Positions 1-14,852 of a stretch of 64,000 nucleotides of DNA are shown piece after piece. The stretch's first letter is position 1. Each line of letters starts with the position of its first letter. The notes under the pieces are model-generated. The model was given only the letters and a program-made list of their open reading frames with translations. It was not told the DNA's origin and ran no database searches. A program made the translations under genes and the position numbers. Source of the DNA: Glandiceps talaboti (Eukaryota > Hemichordata > Enteropneusta > Spengelidae); assembly GCF_964340395.1 (NCBI RefSeq), contig NC_135558.1, positions 136,001-200,000 of the forward strand, given 5' to 3'.

Positions 1-984
1 TAAGCACCAAATGGATTACAGATTTATCTGACTATTCTTGTTTCCATAGAAACATGCACATCTTCCTTATTGTATTTCGTTGCTATGAGTAACAATATTA
101 CATTGCCAGTACTTTTTAATGTGAAAACAATGAATTTGACAAGCAAAACATATCATGTTGAAATTATAAAGATATATTGTGTATATGTAGCACTGTTTTT
201 TTTTCTTCAAAATCAATTTAGCTTTATTGATTGTATCATTTTACATTACATGATTGTACATGTAGAGCTTAGAAAATGAACTTGCCATAATTTAACTGTG
301 GTTAGTTTATAATATTGTTGTAGTATTAGATTTAAGCTCAGGGCCATACTAACATGTTTTAATGTTATAGATGCATAGAATGTAGTTTGACACAGTCATG
401 TACATAACAAGTTGGTGTGCTCATGTATTTTATATTGTAATCATGGCTAGAAATTGTACAATCAAGACAGAAAATGACTGTTAAGTAAAATATGATTAAA
501 AAGATGTTAGAAAAAGATGTCTGCTATGTGTTATGTATTTCCTTTGCTTTGTCTCTTTGCCCTGCTGAAATTCTTTCATGTAAGTTTGTCAGTATTTTGG
601 GACACCTCGGTAAAAGAATTGGGGACAACAGGAATTGTAGTATACTATGATGATGCTGATGGGATGTTGGCAAACATTTGAGATTTGCTTCCAAAAATGT
701 TACTTCGTGAGTAGAGGTTTCCATCTGATATTGAAGTTTTGCCCTTGTATATGAGTTCCAGTCTAGCTAGAGAAGACACAATCTACCACTATCATTGTAA
801 CATATTGATATAATCTATCAACAGAAGTTGAGTAATTACACTCACAGCAAAATATTAAAATGGAAATGCCACACCAGGAAATAATGATATTTTCATAACT
901 TTGGTTTCAAGTGGGTCATGTCATGATTACAAAGAAACATCAAATTGAAACGCCAATTCACTGCTATTCAAGCAAGGGTCTCCT

Positions 985-1110
985 GGTGGATTGTTCCATT
1001 CTCGCAAACCAGAGCTGTTATTTCTTTCGCTACACTTCAAAATAAAGTGGGGTGGCACATTAAGAACGGTGCTGTAAAACAGGCCGTGGTTGGCGACAAT
1101 GGGATTGTTC
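985..1110. repeat. Dispersed repeat fragment shared with 7650-7730
   Basis: CATTCTCGCAAACCAGAGCT occurs at both places, followed by partly conserved sequence. Class unknown. Confidence 0.4.
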
Positions 1111-1282
1111 AACCCTATTTCTGTATGGACTGTTTATGGGAAGACAATGCAGACTGTAATTCCATGATCTCCCATTTTCAAATTCAGGGACTAGTAGTAG
1201 TAGCTGCCACTGTTTACACTGTCTTGATTACAGGGTGACTGAAAGATCTGTCCTAGTTTCTGCTTTATGTTCAGTCTATTTC

Positions 1283-2125
1283 AAGTTACCATTCACAGAT
1301 TCTGTTTGATACAACCACACACCATTCACAGATTCTGTTTGATCCAACCACACACCATTCACAGGTTCTGTTTGATACAACCACACACCATTCACAGATT
1401 CTGTTTGATCCAACCACACACCATTCACAGATTCTGTTTGATACAACCACACACCATTCACAGATTCTGTTTGATCCAACCACACACCATTCACAGATTC
1501 TGTTTGATCCAACCACACACCATTCACAGATTCTGTTTGATCCAACCACACACCATTCACAGATTCTGTTTGATCCAACCACACACCATTCACAGATTCT
1601 GTTTGATCCAACCACACACCATTCACAGATTCTGTTTGATCCAACCACACACCATTCACAGATTCTGTTTGATACAACCACACACCATTCACAGATTCTG
1701 TTTGATCCAACCACACACCATTCACAGATTCTGTTTGATACAACCACACACCATTCACAGATTCTGTTTGATCCAACCACACACCATTCACAGATTCTGT
1801 TTGATACAACCACACACCATTCACAGATTCTGTTTGATACAACCACACACCATTCACAGATTCTGTTTGATCCAACCACACACCATTCACAGATTCTGTT
1901 TGATCCAACCACACACCATTCACAGATTCTGTTTGATACAACCACACACAGCTACACAGAAACCAATCAGAAACTACACAAGATAGCAAGATCACAATTT
2001 CTTGCTACATTTTGCCTATTATGAAGTAAACCACTTTAAACACACAGACATGCAGGTGCTGATGTTTTGATGTCTGCATGGTGGCACTTCATTTCATTTA
2101 GACAAAATGTTGCAAGAAATTGTTT
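1283..2125 (-). mobile_element. Dispersed repeat family member A1, expanded by an internal minisatellite
   Basis: The flanks of the 33-bp array match the elements at 50812-51045 and 57150-57425, including the shared core around AGCAAGAAATT and the TGGTTTCTG stretch. Minus strand relative to the 57 kb copy. Non-coding. No clear terminal inverted repeats are seen, so it may be a SINE or a MITE remnant. Confidence 0.6.
1287..1949. repeat. 33-bp minisatellite, about 20 copies
   Basis: Near-perfect 33-bp units whose main variation is GATCC versus GATAC. Because 33 is a multiple of three, all copies stay in frame and give artefactual long open frames on both strands (repeating IHRFCLIQPHT on the plus strand). 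These are not believed to be coding. Confidence 0.95.
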
Positions 2126-2697
2126 CATTCATGTAGCATGTACAGTTTCTTACTGGTTTCTGCAGGGTTTATCCTAGTCTAGTTCCTATATCGTTACGAC
2201 TTATACCTTCACTCAGAGTCTAGTTCCTATATCGTTATGACTTATACCTTCACTCACAGTATAGTCAATGCTGTTGCTCTAGAAGTCCTGAGATGCAATT
2301 TAAAATTCATCCACAGTCATTAACACCATGTCTACACAATTCTATTCAATAACACAGTCCCTCATAAAGTTAGTGTTTATTGGGGCAGTTATGTAATGTC
2401 CAAATATGGTCAGTTCTAAGTTATACACTGTTTACATCACTATAACACTAACAGTTGGAGTTCACGGATTAGATGAACAACTTTCTGTGCTGATCGAGGG
2501 GACTTTGACCAGACTGTGGTTAGACCACAGTTGGCTTCCAGACTAGGTTTATCCAACATAGCCTGTGAATGGTAATTGAAACTGGCTGTAATATGCTTCA
2601 GTGTGGGTTGCCAGTGGTTACATAAACAGATCAACGATAGATCTTCCAGTCTAACATGCAACTTCCTTATCCCCCACTTCCAGATCAATCTCACTTT

Positions 2698-3236
2698 ATT
2701 ACACACAACAGCTAAGTTTACACATTAAAGACACACAACAACTAAGTTTACATATTAAAGACACACAGCTAAGTTTACACATTAAAGACACACATCAGCT
2801 AAGCTTACACATTAAAGACACACATCAGCTAAGTTTACACATTAAAGACACACAGCTAAGTTTACACATTAAAGACACACATCAGCTAAGCTTACACATT
2901 AAAGACACACACAACTAAGTTTACATATTAAAGACACACAACAACTAAGTTTACATATTAAAGACACACAGCTAAGTTTACATATTAAAGACACACACAA
3001 CTAAGTTTACACATTAAAGACACACATCAGCTAAGCTTACACATTAAAGACACACACAACTAAGTTTACATATTAAAGACACACAACAACTAAGTTTACA
3101 CATTAAAGACACACAACAACTAAGTTTACACATTAAAGACACACAACTAAGTTTACACATTAAAGACACACAACAACTAAGTTTACACATTAAAGACACA
3201 CAACAGCTAACAACAACTAAGTTTACACATTAAAGA
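2698..3236. repeat. Tandem array, unit about 25-30 bp, about 19 copies
   Basis: Repeats of CTAAGTTTACACATTAAAGA separated by variable ACACACA(ACA) spacers. Variants carry AAGCTT for AAGTTT and CATATT for CACATT. Downstream of SLC27A. Confidence 0.9.
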
Positions 3237-3239
3237 AAA

Positions 3240-6200
3240 CTGTAGAAAATAGGTAACATTTATTTATAAAGACATTCAAATCATTTACATTACAACTTTT
3301 CATTATACCATTTGAAATTACTTTTCAAGCAGAGTTGATTTGAAATCATATCAATTTTCACCAATTTACCTCTTATAAATTATGCTCAATGCAATAAAAG
3401 TATACAAAATTCATAGCTATGCAAAACTTATTCTGCTGGATGCAAAAAGGCATCAATTAAAAGACTTTTCTGAATATGCAAATGCCTCATTCAATATGCA
3501 ACTGATATTACATGTAGAACGCAAGTACATCTAAATTTGACCTCTAAATATTACAAATATGCAAATGTCACATTCAATAAGCAAATGACATTGGAACTCA
3601 AACAAAATCATAAACATGCAAATCTACAGTGCACTAGTACACAAATCTAAAACTTCTACAGTACTGTTAGCATTGTACAAGTACTAGCCATTGATTCAGA
3701 CACATGTACAAAATGTAGATTTTTCTATACAGAAGGCAGAAAGATAATTCTTTTATTGATATAGATGGAGCACAAGAATTGTGTCAATTTTCTGAACTCA
3801 ACAAAAAATTTTCAAAATTATACTAATCAATTGTCAGAGCAGATAACATCAAAATTACAGTGTTTTAACTTCACACAAAAGAACGAAGATGTGTGTTGTT
3901 GTTTTTTTCAAAATTCAAATAGAATATGAAAACACCTGGAGACTTGAGCAAGACTAACTGATGCCATGTTTAAGCGATAATAGTAGACAAAAGTGACTAG
4001 CTAATAAAAACATGGTGTAATGGATGGATTACATAAATACTGGTATGATAAAGGATAATAAGGATTGCCTTTTGTAAAATGGAATGTTAGATTTAATATT
4101 TTAAGTTTAACATTATGAATATACATTTGATATCAGTTTCATATGAAGTCTAAGGATTATGTATGCATGGGGCACCTGTTATTCACCTCAATCAAATATG
4201 CCATGTTCCAGTCATCAAAGTTTTGACCATAAGGAGTGCAAGAGGGTACCCCAGATTTGGCACAGTGGGGGGCTAAAATTTGGTCATGACTCCATGCACA
4301 AAGCCGTGAACAAAATATGTGTACACGAATGCCATGAGTTCTTTGAAAGATCATGACTGTAATGGTTAGACATGTTCTGATTACTGGTAGTCTTTAATAC
4401 AACACTACAGTGAGAACAACATAGAAGATACCATAAGTGGTAAATTAGGGTCTGCTGGCCCTCACTTCCAGCCATCAATGGCTTGTGAACAGTGCTTTTA
4501 GTGACAAAACCAAAACATCTTTTACCTCTGATTTAACCAAAATATGGCATATTGAGATTGTATAGTTTATGTATTACTGAAAATTGTTGCTCCACTACAG
4601 ACAGCATTTGTTCAATACTATGTTAGAAAACAAATTTTCATAGTACTGTATACTGTATAGAGATTCTAAAAGGGTATTATTTCTTTATCAGTCATAATAT
4701 TGTACAAGATATGAAAAGTTACATAGATTGTCCCTATATAATGTCACTGCACTGTCATCAATTCAAGGGTTTTGACATGGAGTGTGCAAGGGGTTCAACA
4801 ACAGAACACTTGGTGGTAGGGGTGTATACATAACATGTCTTGGGACCAAGAATCATAACACAGACTGATAACCTGACATTACTAGCTGTGTACACAAGTA
4901 TCAAAATTTTTAAGACTGAAGTGAACTCAAACCTTGTCAGCACACATATATTGTGCCATCATTTTACAACTTGGTGATTGTATCACATATTATGTATCAT
5001 ACTTAATACTAAATTAAGTGATTTTTTCCCTTTGATTTGCACATAATGTCATAGTCTGTCTATAACTCAAAGTAATAGTACATATTGTACGTGTATACAC
5101 CAACGACCCAAAATATTTGCCTAGAATCCTGCTCTTTAAATCACCTATCAAGCAGTTTCACACTCACTTTTTTTGAGGATAACAGTTTGACCTGCATTGT
5201 GGTTAACTTATTCTCAGTACTTGCATTTTATCTCATGCTAGAGGGTCAGAAAAGCACAAGGTCAAGTTATTCTCAAGTGTGACTATAGTAATGCATGTGG
5301 AGCGAAAGTTATTGTGTTGACCACGAAAGCAAACGTTCATTATTTCTATGACGTGCCCCGGCAGTAAAATTCTATTTCAGGTACCGAGAATCGAACAGAA
5401 GTGTTTACCATGCAGTAACAGTGTTACGTATATGTGTATTACACTGTTTCCTCATATAAATGAGTTTGTTTCTCATTTTAATTTCATCACAACATTGCAC
5501 TATGCACCCAAAAAGGAGAAAACAACTTATCAAAGTATAAAACAATACTCTCAGTCTAAGAGTATACATAAAATTTACTAGTGTTGTTTACATAATAATG
5601 TTTTTCGGATCTTTAAAATCCACTCTTATTGCATTGTAAAGTTTGTAAATAGTATTTCTAAATTCATGTCATGTTCAGGTTTCATCAGTATCACATTCTA
5701 AGAGACATTTGAATTTTTTTAAAGTAGCAATATGAAGGACAAATGGGCATGTATTTTTTATTTTTAAGTTATATAACAACCTTACTATATTTTTAAAACT
5801 TGGAAATACAATGTAAAAGAACATATGTAAAAAGTTTGTTATGTACGTACAATGACAAAAAATTTACACATTTTTCAATGTCATGCAATTTCTTTAGTTA
5901 CAAACAAGGACTTGATATTTCTAAGTAGAAAATTGTAGTAGAGTATCAATTAAAATCCCACATTAGCCAATTTTTATCCATATGGTCACTTTAAACTATA
6001 TGCACTGAAAACTGGCATTAGCAACTATAGTTTTCTACTAAATACAGATGCCCTGCAAATAGATATGTCAAACTTTCTTTTTAATTATAATTCAACAAAA
6101 CCTATTCAGTACATAATAATGTTTTTATTGTACACCATTTACCAGCATCCATTATTTGATTATTTTCACCATGGAGGGCACACTTCATTACTTTTAACCT

Positions 6201-6598
6201 AAATACAAAGAATATCACTTTTCTTCTCTTGAAATCTGTTACCTGAACACATGTGAAGATGCACACAAAACTATGTATGAACTTTTGAAATAGCTGTGTT
6301 TTGAACTCAGCTGGAATATAATTCTGAAGACAGTATTTGACAGATTATGTGTCCAATAATTCCTGACAACTACACTACTTTTTTGTTAAATGTGTTTGAA
6401 TGATTACAAATTATACATCAAAGTAAGAAAACAACAAGTCATCAAGTTATTGCCATGGAAACGTAGAAAAAAATTAACAAAGCTGCTCCACTATAAATTT
6501 TGTAATGCAACCCTCTTGGAGTTAGGAATATACATCTGAATAAGTTTGTTATGTTAATGTAATAATTATCACATGCAAGTCACCTGATACCAGTTCAT
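3240..6598. other. Non-coding, downstream of SLC27A
   Basis: AT-rich sequence with no open frame resembling a protein and no clear repeat array. Part of it near the gene end is presumably SLC27A 3' UTR. Confidence 0.5.
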
Positions 6599-6756
6599 TT
6601 ACATCCTGATTTTACCAGAAGAGATATCATTGTATGCTTCTTTATTGAGTTCTTTGTATTCTCCACTTCGCACCTCCATGTAAAACAACTTATCAGTCAC
6701 TATGTTAGGATTAAAGGCTTCTCTCTTTAAATCTCCCTTTATCAGCTTGAAAGTAC
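6599..6756 (-). CDS. SLC27A4-like: SLC27A-like exon 11 (residues 614-665) and stop
   Basis: Acceptor GTGGACAG|GT. Completes the C-terminal subdomain with [17 protein letters not shown] and ends in ...SSGKIRM, then TAA. Downstream (lower coordinates) an AATAAA on the minus strand (plus-strand TTTATT near 6124) could be a poly(A) signal. Confidence 0.93.
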
Positions 6757-9700
6757 CTGTCCACAGAACAAATGAAAATATGTCAGATTTATGTCTCAGA
6801 AATAGTTGTTATGAAGGGAACAGTTGTTCACAAATGCTAATTTCCTCATTTTGTGTTGATTCTTTAATTTATAATGACAATATTCTTCTGTCATTGGTGT
6901 TCACACAAAAATATTTTTGAAAAACGAAACAATCACAGGAGATCACTTCCATTCCAATAGCAACTGAATATACTTCATCAAAGTGAAAAAAAAAAAGATG
7001 TTGGAGAAACATTGTATTCTTGTCATCAGACAGACAAAACATAATATTTGGCCACTGGAAGTGTTGTTTATGTTCACGAGCAAGTGTGAAATAACATATT
7101 AAAAAAGCATGCCAATAAACATGGCATCATTCTTTCCTTTGCACCATTATATAACATGAGTTCAAAGAGTGTTGTCCTCTCTGTTTTTTAAATGTACTTC
7201 TGGCTTTTTCAAACTTCACTTACTACTATTGCCATGTTAGTGAGGACAAATATTTCCACAATTTTTTCTTAATCTGTTATAACACCAATCCACAGCACAT
7301 CCGTAGAAAATGGCTGTGAAGTATTTTAATGTAACCTGTGGTTCATTGACTACAATAGGTTGATAAAAGGTGACACATTTTATATGTTGACAAGCAGTAA
7401 ATCAAACACTTCCTGGTTGCAATACTCAACAGACCTGTTGTATCTACACTTTCCATTAATCTCAGAAACATCGGTCTTGCATAGCTTGGAAGTTGTTGTT
7501 TGAGATCATGAGACAAAATGCTAAGATCCAACGTATTGGTATCATCCACTATGGCAGCCATACCACAACGACCTTCAACACCTACACAGGTAATATAAAA
7601 CATGTCTTATTTAGTTATTAAGAACCTTGCAGTTTGGCCATTACAGTTTACACATTCTCGCAAACCAGAGCTGATATTTCTTCTTGGTGGTGTTTCTTGG
7701 ATGATGCCATAAAAGAGGCTGTGGTTTATGATGGCTTAACCACTTGGCCCCTGACAACCGACTGCAGTGGTAAGAGGCAAGTGGCTTAACCACTTGGCCC
7801 CCGACAACCGACCGCAGTGGTAAGAGGCAAGTGGCTTAACCACTTGGCCCCCGACAACCGACCGCAGTGGTAAGAGGTAAGTGGCTTAACCACTTGGCCC
7901 CCGACAACCGACCACAGTGGTAAGAGGCAAGTGGCTTAACCACTTGGCCCCCGACAACTGACCGCAGTGGTAAGAGGCAAGTGGCTTAACCACTTGGCCC
8001 CCGACAACCGACCGCAGTGGTAAGAGGCAAGTGGCTTAACCACTTGGCCCCCGACAACCGACTGCAGTGGTAAGAGGCAAGTGGCTTAACCACTTGGCCC
8101 CCGACAACCGACTGCAGTGGTAAGAGGCAAGTGGCTTAACCACTTGGCCCCCGACAACCGACCGCAGTGGTAAGAGGCAAGTGGCTTAACCACTTGGCCC
8201 CCAACAACCGACTGCAGTGGTAAGAGGCAAGTGGCTTAACAATCTCTCAGATGAAGGATTGAAAATTTGTGTGTGTGTGTCAAAATTGTTATTTACACCT
8301 GAATACTGGTAAAAATTGGTTTTACATTTCTAAAGTAAGGGTTAATGTCATGCTTTTATCTGTGTTTTTTTTTTTTTTTTGGTTTGTTTGTTTGTTTGTT
8401 TGTTTGTTTGTTTGTTTGTTTGTTTGTGTGTTCTGTCTGTCTGTCTGGCTATTTGTCTGTCTGTGAACACAATATCTCTAAAACTACATTCTGTTTACAT
8501 CTGGTTAAAATTTACATTGATTTGCAAGTCATTATTGAGATTCTGCCATGATGCGATGCATTTTCTATTTGAGTAGTATGACCATTATCTTATTTCTAGA
8601 TTGTACAAAACCATAACTTTATAACTCCTTATTTTCTTTTGTCATAACAAATTACACTTAAAAAGAATGACAAATAGTTTTAATGAATATCAAGTTATCC
8701 AGTGTCTTTAATAAAACTAAGGTATGTTTTCCTTACCTGGTATTTCTACACCGTATACGGCTACATCTCTCAGATGAAGTATTCTACTAACAGTGCCTTC
8801 TACTTCTGATGTAGAGACATTCTCTCCCTTCCAACGGAATGTATCCCCTGATCTATCCCGGAAGTACATGTATCCAAGTTCATCCATAGTTAGTACATCA
8901 CCTTTGGAGGATTAAACACATAGAATGATATACACCATCATGACAGAGCAATGACATTATTCAATGTCATTCATAAAAACAGGCAGAATATTTTCAATTT
9001 TTTTGATAGCAGATTTCTTTTGGTAGAGACAATGTCTTGTTTTCTTTTGGTAGAGACACACTCTTGAAGTAAGACCTCGGATCTGCACTTTGGGGATTGC
9101 CAAATAAAAACAAGCGACCTATCGGTCAGAATAGCTCCGCTGTTTTTTTTTTAATTTAATTTTTTATTTTGGTGACATGTAGAAGTGGTTCAGGTCTTCA
9201 GCTCTTCGAGTCACTATGCAGTTTTGTTTTAGCGATGCAATAAAGTGGTTAGTGGTTTCATATGATGTCTCACTATAAAACACATTTTACACAGAAGTTG
9301 GTAATGTATTGTACTTTTATACCATAGTCACCATTTTATAACAAAAATCTACTGTTATGAAAAATTGCACAAAATCTCAGAAAAAAATGACTGGGAAATG
9401 CACACAAGAAAAAGAAAAAAAGAGGATTTTGAGGTTGGCTATAAGTAATTCCAGTGTCTTACAGCTGTAACCCTGGAAAATTTTAATGAAGAATGAAATA
9501 AACTAGGGATCTAAAATATTTGAGGCAATTTGAATTTCAATTTTCTAACAAATTTACAAAGTCAACAACATTCAACTTGTTCTAGTTGTGGTAGATATAT
9601 ATAGGGAAGAAATGTATTAATCGCCATCTTAGTTTCCGTACGGCGACAATCTCAAGTACCCGGAAGAGAGTCATTCTCAGCCATACGTTACGGTAACACT

Positions 9701-12700
9701 CGTTCATGTTCGGTTACCTTTCACAAAGAAAACACAACGAAATGGTTGAAATGATCTTTTTTTAATTTCTTTTCATCACAACAACAAAATCTGCGTGATC
9801 AAAAGTGTTGTAAACTAAACCAGAAAGAATTATCGGACTGGCTAAACTTCCCGATGAACTGGAAGGTCCTACTACTTCCAAGTAAGCCTCGATAGTACTA
9901 TAGTACGTGAGAAAATCGTCTCAAACTAGCGATACAACTTTCAAAATATAACTTGACATGTCTTCATTTGTTAGAGTTATACAATTCAAGACGGGTTTTC
10001 ACTCGAAAACAACAATTCTGTGAATAATGACAGTGACACTCTGAACGCAGCGATTTCTCGGACGATGTTACCACTGTAACGTATGGCTGACAACGACTTG
10101 CTTCCGGGTTAGTCCCTCGTGCATACGGGTGGATTGTCGGCGATTAATACATACATGTACATCGTCTGATATTTTAATTCACAGTGTTTTTTGTGACCGG
10201 CGCCTGTCAGCAGACTCTGCCATTTTTTTCACCATTCCATTGTATTTAAACCTTGTACTTGACATTTCGCAATATTTATAATTCTCAACAAAATACCTCA
10301 ACATGCCTCACTTCGCTCGTACTCAAAGCAGCCCCGCACGTAGTCCTGCTTGCATACGGAGGAATTCGGGACTCACATTGTCCCTCCCCCTCCGGTGTTT
10401 AGAGTCAAGTCAGTAATACAGACTCGTGCACCCGAGGACTACCCCGCGCGGTATGATCACTGACACTGATGACATGATGAGAGAGAACCTTTTCGGATTT
10501 ACATGTAAAACGGGGAAAGATACGCAAAACATAATGCAAAGTCTGAAGCCAAATTAAAGTTGTAATTATTTTAATTATTTTTACTTGCCAAATATTTGCA
10601 TTTTGGAAAGGCAAGACACGTTCATGTCGTTTAACTTTACATGTGAACTGTCGGCCATATTTAAACTTCAACCGCATGCCTGGCATGCCCTTCCTTACGC
10701 AAGTTGTCTGAATTCTGGTTCACTGTCATTCCAAATTGCACGACAATATAGAATAAACCACAAGTTACATGTTATCTGAAAACATCACACTTTTATAGTG
10801 GGTCTGAAGTGTGATTTTAGTGAGTACTAAGAACGTCCTGTGTTGATACTCAAGATACTTGCTGTGGAAAATCGCTCGGTCGAATGAGGTCACCTTCAGC
10901 TTCTGGTCGAATCAGGATAGAGTATGCAAATGAGGATGTTGCGGATTGGCTGATAATGTAGAAGGGTGCAGAATTGGATTTGAAGTTTACAACCCTGTTT
11001 CGAACAAACGCTTGTCATTTGGGCGCCCAATGCGTAGAATTATGACTATAGCACATATTACATTGCTTGTTTGACGTCAATAGTGTCTTTTGAAAAGTGG
11101 CAGTTTACTTAAAGTCTCGTCGACTGATTTCCAATATGGCGTCGGTCATTATGCTCATTAACATATTCATTTTTTTTTCAAATTACAAAAAAAAAATCAT
11201 AAAAAATAAAAATGAGGATGTGCTGACTTGAAATTAACAAATCTGAGTAAGCTACCCCCTGCGCATCAACACGCCAGATATCAAAGCAATCTAATAAGAG
11301 GTTTTCAAGGAGTTGATGAAAATGACATTTTATGAAAAAAAATCATAAAAAATTGAAAATGGCACAGATCAACTTGGCATGAACAAATCTGAATAGCCTC
11401 CCCCCAGGGAACATGCACACCAAATATCGAAGAATTCCGACTGTCACTTATGGAGTAGATAGTAAAAATATAAAAGTTTGACGGACACCTATGATTCACT
11501 CTACTCTCTATACCTCAATACCCACCTATACCTAAAGCTACGCTTTCAGCTTTCGCTGACAGCGGAGCTAATAAAAGGTGATGAGGACCTTCTGTCTGGA
11601 CTAGCGCCCTCAATGACAACATTCGGCTACCTTTAAAGTGAGCAGGTTAGCCCAAGGGTCTAGCAACTAGACTAGCAGACATGGTACTTTGACTAAGCAA
11701 ATGATATGGGCTTGGCAAATTGCCAGAGTGAAGTTTGATCCAATTATAAGAAAAACAATAAGCCTCACATTTACACATTGCTTTAATATATAATTCAATT
11801 GAAATTCCATCAGGATGAATGTTTATTTCATGTTCATTGGAGAAGTTGATTGTTGTGAAACATAGTCATGTTGAAATGTGTAATCAATATATTGCCAACA
11901 TTTAACCAACTTACCAGACAAAAATACCATGTCACCTTTCCTAAACACATTGTGTCCAACTTTCTTTGTTGTTGCCTTTGGATCAACATATCCATGAAAT
12001 TCTCTAGTTGGATCACCTTTGATGATCTTACCAACAAGTTCACCTGGTTGACCTAGATATGGGGACACAAACAAATGACAGGATGATACAGAGACTACCA
12101 GGTATATGGTATCAAAACTAAGCAAACTCTGATGCAAGGGACTGTGGGATTATTTGTAGTTGTGGTAGAACCTAATCTGGGGTGAACGAATAGATAGCCC
12201 TCTTGGAATGGTGTGAGTACCAAAACTAGATTATTTGTGTTCACAAACAATGAGACAATTTGTGAGGTGATTGATTTATCTTACTGATTAAATAACACAG
12301 TTCCACGATGTACCTTTCAAGATGACACTTTTGTAAGGTCTACTTTCTCAAATACATTAAATTGTGTTTCCTGAACCAAAAATACTATAAATTTAGTGGA
12401 AAGAAAGGATATTGAGTTTTCAGAACACTGACTACATGTACACAAAATATTAGAACTTTGTGGATGTAAACTAATTCTCTTAACTTACAATGTATTCGAT
12501 ACCAACTCACCTGGTTCACATTGTTGGCATAAACCAGTCCTAGGGTCTCTTACCAACTCTCCACTGTCCTCATCAACAAGAACTAATTTGATTGGATAAG
12601 CCCAGGGTACAATCCGCGAATTGAAACCTACTGCACCTGGTTTGCCATCAATATTGACAATATTTGCATTTCCCTCTGTTGATCCATAAAATTCAGCAAT

Positions 12701-14821
12701 CTAGAAAAAAAACCAAGGTATAAAATATGTTGGTGGTAGATTAAGTTTTAAACTCCATAACCTTATCAATATGAAATGGTGAATTTACCCAACATGAAGA
12801 TGGTGGACATCCCTGTTTGAAGGCACAAATAGCCATATTCACCCTGTAATATTTTTATAACATGCTGAGGAAAGGTTTATTATATGATGGGAAGTGTATA
12901 CTGAATTTTGTATTTACAATTTCCGTTCAGTTCAACTGTGATTTAGACGAGATACCAATTTGTAGCCCATGTGAATATAAACACTTAACTTACCAGATAG
13001 CATCGAGATTGTTCCTACATGAAACAATGGCAAAGTTAGGTACACTGAAGTATGTTATAAAAGCTTTATCTACCTAGCAAATATCCAAGGTATTCTGATC
13101 TGAAATTATTGTACAATTGCATATATTATTGAGAAATGGAATCTTGGCAGGTTACTCACCTGTGGAATATTGAATCTTTTGACAAATGTATCCCATATCT
13201 GGGGTCTGAGACCATTGCCGATAGCCATCCTGATTCTGTGTTGTTGTTCTGCTGCCTTCGTTGGTTGTGCCAGTAAATAACGACAAATCTCACCAATGTA
13301 CTGAATTATCTGTAGGGTAGGCACAATGAATTGTCTGATTTTCTTACAAGCATACAGATTGATATGGCAGTTTAACAACAGGTACATGTACCACACTGTA
13401 CAATACCAACAATACTCTCTGATTTGTACTATTGAATGTCATCTCCTTCAAATCAGACAAATCTCACCCATGAAGCCATGGATTCTATAAAACATTGTTG
13501 ACATTTATGAAGCATAGAATTGCCACTAATGAGTTTCTGAATACCCACTTTATCGGTTCTGCTATCAATGATTTATTATAGAAGGAGATACCAATTTTTA
13601 GAAACTTGTCAACAGATTTTCTTGAAAGACATGCAGAATATTTGCAAGGAAACTAAGGAAAATATGTGCACCTGTTGATGATGATATTTTATTTAGTACT
13701 TTGGCCACTGGCCTATAGTAGTAGTACAAACTAAACAAATAATCATAGAGAGACACTGGCGGGTTCACTCAAAAAAAAATATCATCATCATCAATATATG
13801 CACCTGTTATGATATAGATTCTCTGATAGGTATAACAAAAGAAATTTATATATTAAAACTCTTCATACAAAACTGGCTAACCAAGTTAGTGATACTTTGA
13901 CATTGAAAAGTGTTTTATTAAGAGTACATGTTTAATTTAGTTTTTTAGTACATTTTTATACAACATTTACAACTTTATTTTTGATTGCTTGGCATACTTT
14001 TGTTACATATTATTTAAACATAATTATTATCCTTAAAATGTTAAAAAGTGTGGGGTTTTTGAAGAAGTTATAAAATAAAGAACCTCCAAGCATACCAATC
14101 AGGGAGAGTTATGGGTAAGATATTGTACAGTGTACCATGGCTATAATATATGATATCATTTTTATGGCAATTGATAACCAAGTGAGGTGTTGAGAGTGAT
14201 AAAGAGTGCCCTCATTGACAAATCTTTTATTCTACTCCATGTATTATAATTTATGATCAGACAGTACACAATACTAATCCTACCATAGAGGGCAGCATTT
14301 TTGCATATTGGCAGGGAAGTTAATTTTGATATTTAATGGACATGTAGATATTTGAGAATTTGGCCCTTGATTATTGATATCACTACAATCTAAACAGCTA
14401 CCATGATGTTATTAGTACAAGAAATCATTCATACTTACAGTACAATTGTATTCAATACAATCATCCCAGAATCGACTGGCAGAGAATTTCTTCCTGATCA
14501 CAGTAGTTACCCCATTGATAATGGTTTGTCCAGCACCAACAATGCCCCCAGCTGAGTGATACAATGGTAGTGTACAGTATATGACATCATCAGGTCTCAT
14601 ATGGAAACATTTATACATACCATCGGCCATGTATACAAATCTAGGGATGAAATTATAAAATCAATCAGTTCTAAAATGTCTAGTTTGATTATGTTCACTT
14701 AGAAGTGATTCAAACACTGCAATTTTGCAAAAATGTATACAAAATCAAAAACACAAATATATATTACATAAATACATACTACTAGTAAGTTGTTATTATA
14801 CATAGCCAATAACCTCTAGCC

Positions 14822-14852
<31 letters not shown>

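Noticed and set aside
1267-1995. Two overlapping ~239-aa open frames of repeating units on opposite strands
   Set aside because: They are produced by the in-frame 33-bp minisatellite; both strands and several frames are open and there is no protein family resemblance.
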